NCBI RefSeq assembly: GCF_008086175.1
Contig: NZ_VSKM01000011.1
Location: 26,518 to 90,517 of the forward strand
Length of the DNA stretch: 64,000 nucleotides
Direction: 5' to 3'
Origin: Bizionia saleffrena
Lineage (GTDB): Bacteria > Bacteroidota > Bacteroidia > Flavobacteriales > Flavobacteriaceae
The notes beneath the pieces were generated by a model that worked only from the letters and a program-made list of their open reading frames with translations, was not told where the DNA came from and ran no database searches. The translations under genes were made by a program, and so were the position numbers. Positions 26,784 to 36,454 of this stretch are shown piece by piece; position 1 is the stretch's first letter; each line of letters opens with the position of its first letter.

Positions 26784-27161
26784 AAAACCAAGATAAGAAA
26801 ACTTCTAGCTTCCATTATAAATTAGACCTAAAAAAACATCAGCAACACGAAGCAATTAAAAACTTGCAAGTTACTGATGTCCTAAATATAAATATGATTA
26901 ATAGCAATATAAACATACAAAATTATGATTTCCGCTCACGAAAAAATCGATAAGCAGCAGTAAAAGTTGTTGAAAGGCTATAATTAAGAAAAACTAAAAA
27001 GACATAAAAAAAACATCAATACAAAAGTAATTAAAACTCTAAGTATTGATGTTCCTAATTGATTAATAGCCTTTTAAAGGTACACTTTATAATAGCACAA
27101 TCCATAATTATTCGACAAACTGCTAATTAAATTGATAAACATCGAAGTCTCATAAAACGCA
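26784..27161. other. Gap with a duplicated hairpin element
   Basis: No gene seen. Two related hairpins lie here: 26836-26880 (arm ACATCAGCAAC, one mismatch) and 27012-27053 (arm AACATCAATAC, perfect 11 bp). Both are preceded by an A-run, have about 20 bases of similar AATTAAAA-containing loop, and are followed by CCTAA and then a GATTAATAGC stretch, so they are diverged copies of one element of roughly 70-80 bp. Confidence 0.65.
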
Positions 27162-28115
27162 TTAAAAATTAATGTTTAAGGACTGTAAATGAGCTATTTT
27201 ACGCTGTAAATCTTCAAGAAATTTTAAATGAGCTTGAGAGGACGGGTTAAAAGGTTTGTGAATGAGTCCTTTTTGAACCGCGTCAATCTCTTTCATAATA
27301 GGTGTCGCTTTTGGTACAATCCAAGCGGATTGAAATTGCTCCCAAATATAATGCACAGCCATCATATTAGGATGCAAAAGGTCTTCATTATAAAAGCGGT
27401 AATCTCGAAGTTCGTCTATCATAATTTCGAAAGACGGGAAATAAGAGACTCTTTTATCGCTGTTAGACTCCGTTTTTAGAAGGTGATGAATAGCAGCAAT
27501 TAAGTGCGATTTGCTTAATGTATTTTCAATAAAACCATCCTTTATATGGCGCACGGGAGATACGGTAAAAACAAACTGAACTTTAGGATTAATCGCCTTC
27601 ACCTTACTAATAATAGTTTCTAAACTCTTAGTGATTTCGGCGATGGTTAATAAGCACTTCTCAAACTCCTTTTGTGGCACTTTATGACAATTAGCGACAA
27701 TTACACTGCTTTCTTTTAACGCATATACCCAAGCCGTTCCTAGCGTGATTATAATATGAGAGGCTTTTTTAAGCTGATAATTGGTTAACTCCAATTTAGC
27801 ATTTAAAGTGGCTAATACCCCTTCTTCCGAAGTGCAACTTAATTTTGAATGCGCATCGTAGCATTGCCAACGTTCATTGTAATAAAAAACATCGTCTTTT
27901 GTATATACTTTTTGCTGAAGTGCGTTAACTATGAGATTTTCAATCGCTTTGGGATGAAATAAAATCCCGAAGGGATTGGACGTATTTTGAAATTTAAAAT
28001 AACTAAATTTCTCTGAAATATTTTCGGCAAAACAAGACCCAAATAGCACAACGTTAGACTCGTAATCGATAGGATTATCGGCTTTTTGTATTGGTATTTG
28101 GGTTTGAAGTTTCAC
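27162..28115 (-). CDS. GSCFA-domain protein
   Basis: A 317-residue protein named after its own signature, seen here as VVLFGSCFAENISEKFSYFKF (about 22-42). GSCFA proteins are thought to be related to SGNH/GDSL hydrolases: the Ser of GSCFA sits in the first block, HIIITLGTAWVY in the second, and LLHPNMMAVHYIW near residue 240 carries a candidate catalytic His. The substrate is unknown. It follows alaS by 18 bases and is probably transcribed with it, an arrangement I believe is frequent in this group of bacteria. Confidence 0.88.
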   Translation of the reverse strand: MKLQTQIPIQKADNPIDYESNVVLFGSCFAENISEKFSYFKFQNTSNPFGILFHPKAIENLIVNALQQKVYTKDDVFYYNERWQCYDAHSKLSCTSEEGVLATLNAKLELTNYQLKKASHIIITLGTAWVYALKESSVIVANCHKVPQKEFEKCLLTIAEITKSLETIISKVKAINPKVQFVFTVSPVRHIKDGFIENTLSKSHLIAAIHHLLKTESNSDKRVSYFPSFEIMIDELRDYRFYNEDLLHPNMMAVHYIWEQFQSAWIVPKATPIMKEIDAVQKGLIHKPFNPSSQAHLKFLEDLQRKIAHLQSLNINF

Positions 28116-28133
28116 TTTTTAATTTTATGATAG

Positions 28134-30749
28134 CTATTGAATATAGTTTTTAGCTTGGTAAAGCGCTTGCTCAATTCCTGCAGGGTTTTTACCTCCAGCA
28201 GTTGCAAAGAACGGCTGGCCACCACCACCACCTTGAATAAGCTTTCCTAATTCGCGAACCACTTGCCCCGCGTTAAGGTTGCGTTCTTTAACCAATTCCT
28301 TAGAAATATAACAGGTTAACATCGCTTTATCCGCTTCGGCAGTTGCGAATAATAAGAATAAATTTTTATGTTTACTTCCTAATTCAAAAGCAACATCTTT
28401 AATTCCCGAGGCATCTAAATCTATTTTTTTTGCCAAGAACTGAATCCCGTTAATTTCTGTAAGTTCATTCGCTAATTCACCTTTTAAATTCTTCGCTTTA
28501 TCTTTTAGTAAGCTTTCAATTTGTTTTTTTAACGCCGTGTTTTCATCTTTCAAAGATTCTAAAGCTTTTACAGGCTTTTTGGCGTTGTTAAGCAAATCTT
28601 TCATTTCAAAAAACGCACGATTATTTTCAGAATAAAAGTCTTTCACCGCATCGTTGGTAATGGCTTCTATACGTCTTATTCCAGATGCGACGGCACCTTC
28701 TGATACTATTTTAAAATGCCAAATATCGGCAGTGTTTTTTACGTGTGTCCCACCACAAAGCTCCATAGATTGTCCGAAACGAATAGTACGCACTGTATCG
28801 CCATATTTTTCACCAAACAAAGCTACTGCCCCTTGTTCCAAGGCTTTTTCCATTGGTACCGATCGGTGTTCTTCTAAATCCAATTTACCTTCAATTCTTG
28901 CATTCACAAAATCTTCAACATCGCGTAATTGCTCTGGTGTTACTTTTGAAAAATGAGAAAAGTCGAAGCGTAAATATTTTGAGTGTACTGCACTCCCCTT
29001 TTGCTCTACGTGCAGGCCTAAAACTTCTCTTAAACCTTGATGTAGTAAGTGTGTTGCTGTGTGATTACATTCGGTGCGAGAGCGTTGTTTTGTATCTACT
29101 GCCGCCGTAAACGCGGCGTTTAAATTAGAAGGCAAATTTTTAGAAAAATGAATGATTACGTTATTTTCCTTTTTAGTATCAAGAATATAAACAACATCAC
29201 CTTTGGCGTCTTCTAAATATCCTTTATCACCGACTTGGCCACCACCTTCAGCATAAAAAGGGGTTAAATTAAACACTAACTGATACATCTCTCCTTCTTT
29301 TTTAGAGGTTACTTTTCTGTATCGTGTAAGTTTAACTTGGGCTTCTAAGTGGTCGTATCCTACAAATTCTTCAACGGCATCTTCTATTAAAATGATCCAA
29401 TCTTCGGTAGACATTTCACTGGCAGCACGCGACCGTTGTTTTTGTTTTTGTAATTCTTCGTTAAATCCTTTTTCGTCTAATTCCAATCCTTTTTCAGATA
29501 AAATTAGAGCGGTTAAATCTATCGGAAAACCATAAGTATCGTATAATTGGAACGCTTTATCTCCAGAAACTTCCTTTCCTTTTGTGGTCTCAATAATTCT
29601 ATCTAGCAACACTAAGCCTTGATCTAACGTTCTTAAAAAAGACGTTTCCTCTTCCTTTATTACATTTTCTATTAACTGTCTTTGGCTTTTAATTTCGGGG
29701 AACGCGTCGCCCATTTTTTTACTTAAAACGCTTACTAATCTGTAGATAAACGGTTCTTTTTTATCTAAAAAGGTAAACCCGTAACGTATAGCACGACGTA
29801 AAATTCTACGAATGACATAACCAGCCCCCGTATTACTAGGTAACTGCCCGTCGGCAATAGAAAACGCCACAGCACGAACGTGATCAGAAATTACACGAAT
29901 TGCAATATCGATTTCCGCGTCTTTACCATACTCTGTATCAGTAATAGTTTCAATCTCACGAATAATAGGCGTAAAAACATCGGTATCGTAATTAGATTTC
30001 ACGTCTTGTAACACCATACACAAACGCTCGAATCCCATTCCTGTATCGATATGTTTATTTGGTAACACCTCTAGAGAACCATTGGCTTTACGGTTGTATT
30101 GCATAAATACCAAATTCCAGATTTCTACCACTTGTGGATGATCTTGATTTACAAGGTCTTTACCTGAAACTAATACTTTTTCTTCTGGGGTACGAATATC
30201 GACGTGAATTTCGCTACACGGGCCGCAAGGGCCTTGATCGCCCATTTCCCAGAAGTTATCCTTTTTATCCCCCATTAAAATACGGTCTTCAGGAATAATT
30301 TCTTTCCATAAATCGTACGCCTCTTGGTCCATTTCTAGAGCATCGCCATCGTTGCTACCTTCAAAAACGGTAACATATAGTATGTCTGGATCTATTTTGT
30401 AAACGTCTATTAAAAGCTCCCAAGCCCACGCAATCGCTTCTTTTTTAAAATAATCACCAAAACTCCAATTCCCCAGCATTTCAAATAACGTATGGTGGTA
30501 GGTATCGTAACCTACTTCCTCTAAATCGTTATGCTTACCCGAAACACGTAAACATTTTTGCGAATCGGTTAAGCGGGTGTTTTTTGGTTTTGCATTTCCT
30601 AAAAAATATTCTTTAAAAGGCGCCATTCCCGAATTAACAAACATTAAGGTAGGGTCATCTTTTAAAACCATTGGTGCAGATGGCACAATACTGTGTTTTT
30701 TATCTTCGAAAAAACGTAAATAGGTAGAGCGAACGTCTTGAGATTTCAT
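28134..30749 (-). CDS. alaS: Alanyl-tRNA synthetase
   Basis: The class II synthetase charging tRNA-Ala, 871 residues, the normal full length. The catalytic domain opens with [26 protein letters not shown] and contains [13 protein letters not shown]. The editing domain has the zinc-type motif HTATHLLHQ and CGGTHV. The C-terminal oligomerisation domain ends in [16 protein letters not shown]. It is divergent from the M23 peptidase gene across a region with two prominent inverted repeats. Essential housekeeping gene; no oddities seen. Confidence 0.97.
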   Translation of the reverse strand: MKSQDVRSTYLRFFEDKKHSIVPSAPMVLKDDPTLMFVNSGMAPFKEYFLGNAKPKNTRLTDSQKCLRVSGKHNDLEEVGYDTYHHTLFEMLGNWSFGDYFKKEAIAWAWELLIDVYKIDPDILYVTVFEGSNDGDALEMDQEAYDLWKEIIPEDRILMGDKKDNFWEMGDQGPCGPCSEIHVDIRTPEEKVLVSGKDLVNQDHPQVVEIWNLVFMQYNRKANGSLEVLPNKHIDTGMGFERLCMVLQDVKSNYDTDVFTPIIREIETITDTEYGKDAEIDIAIRVISDHVRAVAFSIADGQLPSNTGAGYVIRRILRRAIRYGFTFLDKKEPFIYRLVSVLSKKMGDAFPEIKSQRQLIENVIKEEETSFLRTLDQGLVLLDRIIETTKGKEVSGDKAFQLYDTYGFPIDLTALILSEKGLELDEKGFNEELQKQKQRSRAASEMSTEDWIILIEDAVEEFVGYDHLEAQVKLTRYRKVTSKKEGEMYQLVFNLTPFYAEGGGQVGDKGYLEDAKGDVVYILDTKKENNVIIHFSKNLPSNLNAAFTAAVDTKQRSRTECNHTATHLLHQGLREVLGLHVEQKGSAVHSKYLRFDFSHFSKVTPEQLRDVEDFVNARIEGKLDLEEHRSVPMEKALEQGAVALFGEKYGDTVRTIRFGQSMELCGGTHVKNTADIWHFKIVSEGAVASGIRRIEAITNDAVKDFYSENNRAFFEMKDLLNNAKKPVKALESLKDENTALKKQIESLLKDKAKNLKGELANELTEINGIQFLAKKIDLDASGIKDVAFELGSKHKNLFLLFATAEADKAMLTCYISKELVKERNLNAGQVVRELGKLIQGGGGGQPFFATAGGKNPAGIEQALYQAKNYIQ

Positions 30750-30868
30750 AATGTATCTAGTATTCTTACTTCTGTTAAATTACTATTAACAGTAAATTGT
30801 TTTTAATTTTTATCCCTTAAATTTATCTCTTAAATTTCAAGGGAGCTTACCTACAATTATACTAATAT

Positions 30869-30893
30869 CAAAAATATTACGATAATATTTTTG
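30869..30893. promoter_or_regulatory. Palindromic divergent promoter between alaS and the M23 peptidase gene
   Basis: A perfect 11-bp inverted repeat with a 3-base centre (arm CAAAAATATTA). Each arm contains TATTTTTG, a TAnnTTTG -7 element, on opposite strands: 30886-30893 reading right and 30876-30869 reading left. Two outward promoters would therefore be built from one symmetrical sequence. Confidence 0.5.
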
Positions 30894-30909
30894 TAGGTTT
30901 GTTCGTTAA

Positions 30910-30943
30910 CTAATCAATTAAACTCTTTTTTTTAATTGATTAG
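30910..30943 (+). promoter_or_regulatory. 5' leader hairpin before the M23 peptidase gene
   Basis: A perfect 13-bp stem (CTAATCAATTAAA with TTTAATTGATTAG) and an 8-base T-rich loop, 27 bases before the ATG at 30971 and just downstream of the predicted rightward start. It could be an attenuator, an mRNA-stability element or a regulator site. Confidence 0.6.
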
Positions 30944-30970
30944 CATTGCAAAAATAGCATAAATTAGATA

Positions 30971-31942
30971 ATGAGTAAGGTAAAATATTATTATGATTCA
31001 GATACATTATCGTATCGCAAAATAGAACGTAAAAAAAGACGTACAATTAAGTATGCCTTGTTTTTTTTATTTGCCGCTGCACTGTTCGGTTTTGTGGTTG
31101 TTTTTATAGGAAGTCAGTACTTAGAATCACCCAAAGAAAAAGCCTTAAAACGCGAATTAAGTAATATGCAGATTCAGTTTAATTTACTGAATAAAAAAAT
31201 GGACGACGCAGAAACTGTTCTCGCCAACGTAGAAGATAGAGATAATAATATTTACAGATTATATTTTGAAGCTAACCCCATCCCTGAAGAGCAGCGAAGA
31301 GCCGGTTTTGGAGGTGTAAATCGATATTCGAAATTACAAGGTTACGATAATTCTAAAATAATTACAGAAACAAGTAAACGTTTAGATGTCTTACAAAAAC
31401 AGATTGTAGTGCAGTCCAAGTCTTTAGACGAAATTGTACTTTTAGCCGAAGAAAAAGAAAAATTCCTGGCTACTATTCCTGCTATTCAACCGGTAAAAAA
31501 CGAAGATTTAGCACGCGTAGCTTCAGGTTATGGTTATAGAACTGATCCTTTTACAAAAGCAAGAAAATTTCATTATGGTATGGATTTCACGGCCTCTCGA
31601 GGGACTCCTATTTATGCGTCTGGAGATGGTGTCGTGATTAGAGCCGATAATAACTCAACAGGTTACGGTAATCATATTAGAATAGATCACGGTTATGGAT
31701 ACGTCTCTTTGTATGCGCATATGTATAAGTACAATGTAAGAAAGAACCAGAAAGTACAACGCGGCGATATTATTGGATTTGTAGGCAGCACTGGTCGCTC
31801 TGAAGGCCCACACTTACACTATGAAATTTTTAAGGATGATGAACGCATCAACCCTATTCATTTTTATTATGGCAGTTTAACAGCCGAAGAGTTTGATAAA
31901 CTTCTCGAGCACGCTTCATTAGAAAATCAATCTTTAGATTAA
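30971..31942 (+). CDS. M23-family (LytM) peptidoglycan endopeptidase
   Basis: A 323-residue membrane-anchored metallopeptidase. A basic N-terminus is followed by one membrane helix (about 29-49), a coiled-coil stretch (about 55-160) and the M23 domain (about 195-300). Its zinc motifs are HYGMDFT (HxxxD) and HLHYE (HxH), and the region GDGVVIRADNNSTGYGNHIRIDHG is also typical. It should cut peptide cross-links of the cell wall or act as a scaffold in wall remodelling. Its stop codon overlaps the start of the MerR-type gene by one base, so the two are translationally coupled. Confidence 0.93.
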   Translation: MSKVKYYYDSDTLSYRKIERKKRRTIKYALFFLFAAALFGFVVVFIGSQYLESPKEKALKRELSNMQIQFNLLNKKMDDAETVLANVEDRDNNIYRLYFEANPIPEEQRRAGFGGVNRYSKLQGYDNSKIITETSKRLDVLQKQIVVQSKSLDEIVLLAEEKEKFLATIPAIQPVKNEDLARVASGYGYRTDPFTKARKFHYGMDFTASRGTPIYASGDGVVIRADNNSTGYGNHIRIDHGYGYVSLYAHMYKYNVRKNQKVQRGDIIGFVGSTGRSEGPHLHYEIFKDDERINPIHFYYGSLTAEEFDKLLEHASLENQSLD

Positions 31943-32271
31943 TGCATATAGAACTCTCAGAAAAACGCTATTACGCCATTGGCGAAGTAGCCAAAGCATT
32001 TAAGGTGAACACCTCATTAATTCGGTTTTGGGAGAAAGAATTTGATGTGTTAAAACCAAAGAAAAATGCCAAAGGAAATCGTAAGTTTACACCCGAAGAT
32101 ATAGAGCATTTAAAATTTATTTATCATCTTGTAAAAGAAAGAGGTTTTACGCTTGAAGGTGCCAAAACACACATAAAAGATGAACGCAGACAAACACTTT
32201 CGACTTATGAAATAATTAGTAAATTAGAAGGTGTAAAAAACGAACTTATTAAACTAAAAAACCAACTTTAA
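31942..32271 (+). CDS. MerR-family transcriptional regulator
   Basis: A 109-residue protein with an N-terminal MerR winged HTH (KRYYAIGEVAKAFKVNTSLIRFWEKEFDVLKPKKNAKGNRKFTPEDIEHLKFIYHLVKERGFTLEGAKTHI), a short coiled coil and no ligand-binding domain. ATG at 31942 overlaps the TAA of the M23 gene. The LemA gene follows after 11 bases, so this is the second gene of an apparent five-gene run. Target genes are unknown. Confidence 0.92.
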   Translation: MHIELSEKRYYAIGEVAKAFKVNTSLIRFWEKEFDVLKPKKNAKGNRKFTPEDIEHLKFIYHLVKERGFTLEGAKTHIKDERRQTLSTYEIISKLEGVKNELIKLKNQL

Positions 32272-32282
32272 AACTAACTATT

Positions 32283-32882
32283 ATGAAAAAATGGCTTATC
32301 CCTGTAATTATTTTAGGAGTACTTGTTGTAGTATTCTATTCTTGGGGAAAAAACTTTAATAACACAGCTATCGATTTAAAAGAATCGGCTACCAAATCTT
32401 GGGGTAATGTAGAGAGTAGTTACCAACGTAGAAACGACCTTATAGGGAGTTTAATAAAAACAGTGCAAGGTGCTGCAGATTTCGAGAAAAGCACTTTAGA
32501 AGCTGTTATTAATGCACGTTCTAAAGCAACCTCAGTAACAATCGACCCTTCGAATATTACACCAGAACAATTGCAAAAATTTAACCAAGCGCAAAGCGGA
32601 GTAAGTAGTGCATTATCGCGCTTATTAGTCACTGTAGAGCGTTATCCCGATATTAAAGCTAACCAAAACTTTTTAGAATTACAGTCGCAATTAGAAGGAA
32701 CCGAAAATAGAATTAATGTAGCGAGAGATCGTTTTAACGAAGCAATCGAACCGTATAACAAGCATGTTAAACGTTTCCCTAATTCTATTTTAGCGGGAAT
32801 TTTTAACTTCGAACCAATGGATTACTACAAAGCTGAAGCAGGAAGTGAGAAGGCTCCGGACGTAGATTTTGATTTTAAATAA
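32283..32882 (+). CDS. lemA: LemA-family protein
   Basis: A 199-residue protein with a single N-terminal membrane segment (WLIPVIILGVLVVVFYSWG) and a helical bundle on the other side. The LemA signature is present: SWGNVESSYQRRNDLIGSLIKTVQGAADFEK and AQSGVSSALSRLLVTVERYPDIKANQNFLELQSQLEGTENRINVARDRFNEAIEPYN. It forms an operon with two TPM-domain genes (3 and 8 bases apart), a combination often conserved in Bacteroidota. The molecular function of the set is unknown. Confidence 0.94.
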   Translation: MKKWLIPVIILGVLVVVFYSWGKNFNNTAIDLKESATKSWGNVESSYQRRNDLIGSLIKTVQGAADFEKSTLEAVINARSKATSVTIDPSNITPEQLQKFNQAQSGVSSALSRLLVTVERYPDIKANQNFLELQSQLEGTENRINVARDRFNEAIEPYNKHVKRFPNSILAGIFNFEPMDYYKAEAGSEKAPDVDFDFK

Positions 32883-32885
32883 AAT

Positions 32886-33326
32886 ATGCCAAATACAACT
32901 GAAGCTTTTTTAACACCAAGTGAAGAAAAAGAAATTGTAGCCGCTATTCGGGTTGCAGAAAAACAAACCTCTGGAGAAATTAGAGTACATATAGAGAAGA
33001 CCTCTAAAGGCGCCATTGAAGATCGCGCTTTAGAAGTGTTTTCCGAACTAAAAATGCACAACACAGCACAACGTAACGGCGTGCTAATTTATGTTGCTGT
33101 AGACGATAGAAACTTTGCGATTTACGGTGACCAAGGTATTAATGCTGTCGTTACAGAAACGTTTTGGGACGATACCATATACAGTATACAAACACATTTT
33201 AAGAATGGTAAGTTTAAACAAGGTTTAATCGACGGTATTTTAAAAGCAGGAGAGCAGTTACAAGGGTATTTCCCTTGGGATGATACCGATAAAAACGAAC
33301 TCTCAGATTCTATTTCTAAAGGTTAA
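32886..33326 (+). CDS. TPM-domain protein, soluble type
   Basis: A 146-residue protein consisting of one TPM (TLP18.3/Psb32/MOLO-1) domain: SGEIRVHIEKTSKGAIEDRALEVFSELKMHNTAQRNGVLIYVAVDDRNFAIYGDQGINAVV. It has no signal peptide or membrane segment, unlike the following paralogue. The family may have phosphatase-like or chaperone-like roles, not settled. It is the middle gene of the lemA-TPM-TPM operon. Confidence 0.9.
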   Translation: MPNTTEAFLTPSEEKEIVAAIRVAEKQTSGEIRVHIEKTSKGAIEDRALEVFSELKMHNTAQRNGVLIYVAVDDRNFAIYGDQGINAVVTETFWDDTIYSIQTHFKNGKFKQGLIDGILKAGEQLQGYFPWDDTDKNELSDSISKG

Positions 33327-33334
33327 AAAACACT

Positions 33335-34177
33335 ATGTTCGATTCTCTATCCCGTAGATTTCATTTAAAATCATTGAAAAAAAGCGCACTATTCTTAGTC
33401 TTTGCTTTATGTTCAATCTCACTCACTTTTGGACAGTTCGACATTCCAGAAAAGCCCCCTTTAAAAGACGGCGGACAAACGAGTGTTTACGACTATTCCG
33501 ATTTACTATCACCAAATGAGAAAAGCACTTTAGAAACTAAACTTATTAAATATTCTGATAGCACATCAACACAAATCGTGGTTGCTATAATTGCCTCGAC
33601 TGAAGGCGAATATATTAATTATCTCGGCGCTAATTGGGCTCAAGAATGGGGTATTGGAGATGCTAAAAAAGATAATGGAATTTTTATTTTACTAGCACGA
33701 GACGACCGTAAAATAGGAATAAGTACAGGAAAAGGGACAGAGCATTTAATGACCGATGCAATGTCCAGACGTATTATAGAAATAGATATTATACCCTTCT
33801 TTAAACGCAACGATTATTACGGCGGATTAAACCGCGGTGCCGATGCTATTTTTGAGGTTATGCAAGGCGAGTATACTGGAACGCGAGAAACCGCCTCAAA
33901 AGAGGGATTCCCTGTTGGTTTAATGTTTTTCTTATTCATTGTATTTATTGTCATCATAGCTTCTATTTCTAAAAATAAAAGAGGCGGTGGCGGTGGAAAC
34001 CATTCTAACAGACCTAGTATTCTCGATGCTATTATTTTAAGCAGCGCTGGACGCGGCGCCTTTGGCGGCGGTGGATTCGGTGGTAGCTCCGGCGGAGGCC
34101 TTGGTGGCGGAGGCGGCTTTGGTGGCGGTTTTGGTGGTGGTGGTTTTGGTGGTGGTGGAGCTTCGGGCGGCTGGTAA
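33335..34177 (+). CDS. TPM-domain membrane protein with glycine-rich tail (YgcG-like)
   Basis: A 280-residue envelope protein. A signal sequence (SALFLVFALCSISLTFGQ, about 17-34) is followed by the TPM domain (about 50-185: VYDYSDLLSPNEKSTLETKLIKYS, WGIGDAKKDNGIFILLARDDRKIGISTGKGTEHLMTD), one membrane helix (about 195-215) and a C-terminal tail dominated by Gly with Phe and Ser. The Gly-rich tail is the YgcG-type feature. It is the last gene of the lemA operon. A long proline-rich frame on the other strand is only the reflection of the glycine codons. Confidence 0.91.
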   Translation: MFDSLSRRFHLKSLKKSALFLVFALCSISLTFGQFDIPEKPPLKDGGQTSVYDYSDLLSPNEKSTLETKLIKYSDSTSTQIVVAIIASTEGEYINYLGANWAQEWGIGDAKKDNGIFILLARDDRKIGISTGKGTEHLMTDAMSRRIIEIDIIPFFKRNDYYGGLNRGADAIFEVMQGEYTGTRETASKEGFPVGLMFFLFIVFIVIIASISKNKRGGGGGNHSNRPSILDAIILSSAGRGAFGGGGFGGSSGGGLGGGGGFGGGFGGGGFGGGGASGGW

Positions 34178-34285
34178 AACTTATTGCCTTTTAGAAATAA
34201 TTTCACTATTTCAACTTCTTTAGCGTAATAAAAGCTCTATAAAATTTAGCCTTTTAGCAACGAAGCCAATTACAAATTATAGGAA

Positions 34286-34901
34286 ATGCTCTTTATCTCT
34301 TATGAGATAACATTAAAACACTGTCCAAATTGCGGACAAACTTACCATACTAAAAGACTTTCGAGTGTTTCAATTTTAGAGGCCTTAATTAATAATATAT
34401 TTTCATTAGAGCAATCTTTTCTTAAAACATTAAAGTAGAGTTACTAAATCCTAGCATCTTACCGTTCAGATTACTGGAATGGATTTAGAGGCTAATACTA
34501 TAGTCCTATTAAATTCTTAACTGTCGCTGCATTATTCTTTTTGTTACCTTTTTTGTTGGTGGACGATTTTCTAAGAATTACAGTAACCAATACGATTTCT
34601 GTACATTTTACTTTTCTGTTTCTAAACATAATATTCTTCTCTTTAATCGCTTTTATTGTTTATAAAAAACAGAAGAAGAATTATATTAAACTTAAAATCA
34701 ATTATTTATAACGTTAGTCTCTGGTCTATTCTTTTTGTTCCAATTTCAATATTTCTAGAGTTAATAAAAGTCGAAAACAATTATCAATTAATAATTATAT
34801 TTTTTCATCTTAAGTCTTATGCAAAGAATATAGAGTATCACTTTAAGTCTACTTATTCTTTTTCTATCTCTACTTTTGCTAGCGTAATGTTTATAAATTG
34901 A
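34286..34901 (+). pseudogene. Decayed DUF3667-family gene
   Basis: From ATG 34286 one frame reads MLFISYEITLKHCPNCGQ, then RLSSVSILEALINNIFSLEQSFLKTLK, which matches the zinc-ribbon start and first conserved block of DUF3667 membrane proteins. The same frame then hits three stop codons within about 70 bases yet still continues with SDYWNGFRG and YYSPIKFLTVAALFFLLPFLL, the next conserved block, and hydrophobic sequence up to TAA at 34709. Further hydrophobic coding follows in another frame (34656-34901). The gene is shortened, has several stops and at least one frameshift. Confidence 0.75.
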
Positions 34902-34932
34902 AGCTCTAACACTTCAGCATAAAACAAAAAAA

Positions 34933-34952
34933 ACAGCATATGGCTATGCTGT
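34933..34952 (-). terminator. Intrinsic terminator behind der
   Basis: A perfect 8-bp stem (ACAGCATA/TATGCTGT) with loop TGGC, followed on the minus strand by a run of T. It lies about 110 bases beyond the der stop codon. Confidence 0.8.
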
Positions 34953-35064
34953 TCTTATTTATTCTTTAAAACTTAAGACGGTTTCTAAAAGGCGTGTATT
35001 TCGTTAATTGTTTAAACTACTCGAGCAAAAAACTTTTATAAACTCTTAACATTTGAAATTATAT

Positions 35065-36378
35065 TTATTTCTTTCTCAAGTAAACGCTTATCGGCACCCC
35101 TTTAAAATCATAAAGCTCTCTTAGCTTATTCTCTAAAAAACGTTTGTAAGGATCTCTTACATATTGTGGTAAGTTACAGAAAAAGGCAAATTGCGGTTGC
35201 GGCGTTGGCAACTGCATAATATATTTAATTTTAACGAATTTCCCCTTGTATGCTGGCGGTGGATAATTCTCTATAATTGGTAAGAACGTGTCGTTAAGAA
35301 CGCTTGTTTTAATTTTTTTAGTCCGGTTTTGGTAAACCTCAACAGCTGTTTCTATTGCTTTATAGATACGTTGTTTAGTTAACACAGATATAAATACTAT
35401 GGGCACATCAGTAAAAGGTTCCATTTGCTTACGGATTACTTTTTCGAATTCAATAGTCGTTTTGTGATCTTTTTCTACTAAATCCCATTTATTAACTAAA
35501 ACCACAATTCCTTTTCTATTTCTTTGAGCTAACCAAAAGATGTTTTGTACCTGTCCATCAAAGCCGCGTGTTGCATCTAAAATAATAAGACAAACATCAC
35601 TATGCTCGATCGCGCGTACACTTCTCATTACCGAGTAGAATTCTAAATCTTCTTTAACTTTAGACTTTTTACGAATTCCGGCCGTATCGACTAAATTAAA
35701 ATCGAATCCGAAACGGTTATATTTTGTATCTATAGAATCTCTAGTTGTTCCTGCAATATCAGTAACGATATAACGGTCTTTACCAATAAGGGCATTTATA
35801 AATGAAGATTTACCGGCATTTGGTCGGCCTACAACAGCAAAACGTGGGAATGCTTCCCCTTCTTCCTCTTCTTGCTCTACTTTCTCTGGAAGAACTTTAA
35901 CAAGAGCATCTAATAAATCACCTGTTCCACTTCCGTTTATACTAGCAATAGTAAAGTATTCCCCTAATCCTAAAGAGAAAAATTCTACGGCATCTTCTGC
36001 ACGCTTATTATTATCGACTTTATTAACGACTAAAAATACTGGTTTTTTTACTTTGCGCAATAATTCAGCAACCTCTTCGTCCATACCAGTGACACCAGAC
36101 TCTACATCTACCATAAAAATAATAATATCGGCTTCTTCGATAGCTAAAATTACTTGTTTATCGATTTCAGCTTCAAAGACATCGTCACTTCCTTTAACAT
36201 AACCACCGGTATCTATTAAAGAAAACTCTCTACCATTCCAATCGCTTTTTCCATAGTGACGATCTCTTGTTACACCACTAACGGCATCAACAATGGCTTC
36301 ACGTCGTTGAATTAAACGATTAAAAAACGTCGATTTCCCAACGTTTGGTCTTCCTACTATAGCTACTATATTACTCAT
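35065..36378 (-). CDS. der: GTPase Der (EngA), ribosome assembly
   Basis: The tandem-GTPase needed for 50S subunit maturation, 437 residues. The first G domain has GRPNVGKST (8-16), DTGG and NKVD; the second has [20 protein letters not shown] and NKWD. The C-terminal KH-like domain ends in [15 protein letters not shown]. The reading is complete and normal in length. It and era lie on the same strand, separated by a divergently read small membrane protein. Confidence 0.97.
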   Translation of the reverse strand: MSNIVAIVGRPNVGKSTFFNRLIQRREAIVDAVSGVTRDRHYGKSDWNGREFSLIDTGGYVKGSDDVFEAEIDKQVILAIEEADIIIFMVDVESGVTGMDEEVAELLRKVKKPVFLVVNKVDNNKRAEDAVEFFSLGLGEYFTIASINGSGTGDLLDALVKVLPEKVEQEEEEGEAFPRFAVVGRPNAGKSSFINALIGKDRYIVTDIAGTTRDSIDTKYNRFGFDFNLVDTAGIRKKSKVKEDLEFYSVMRSVRAIEHSDVCLIILDATRGFDGQVQNIFWLAQRNRKGIVVLVNKWDLVEKDHKTTIEFEKVIRKQMEPFTDVPIVFISVLTKQRIYKAIETAVEVYQNRTKKIKTSVLNDTFLPIIENYPPPAYKGKFVKIKYIMQLPTPQPQFAFFCNLPQYVRDPYKRFLENKLRELYDFKGVPISVYLRKK

Positions 36379-36454
36379 GGTTTCAAATTATTTTGCAAAG
36401 ATAGTGTTTTGGTGTCAAGAAAAAATACTATTTTAATCTCATTATTAAAAGATT

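Noticed and set aside
33817..34206. A 129-codon frame on the minus strand, very rich in proline
   Set aside because: It is the complement of glycine codons in the tail of the YgcG-like protein and has no independent support.
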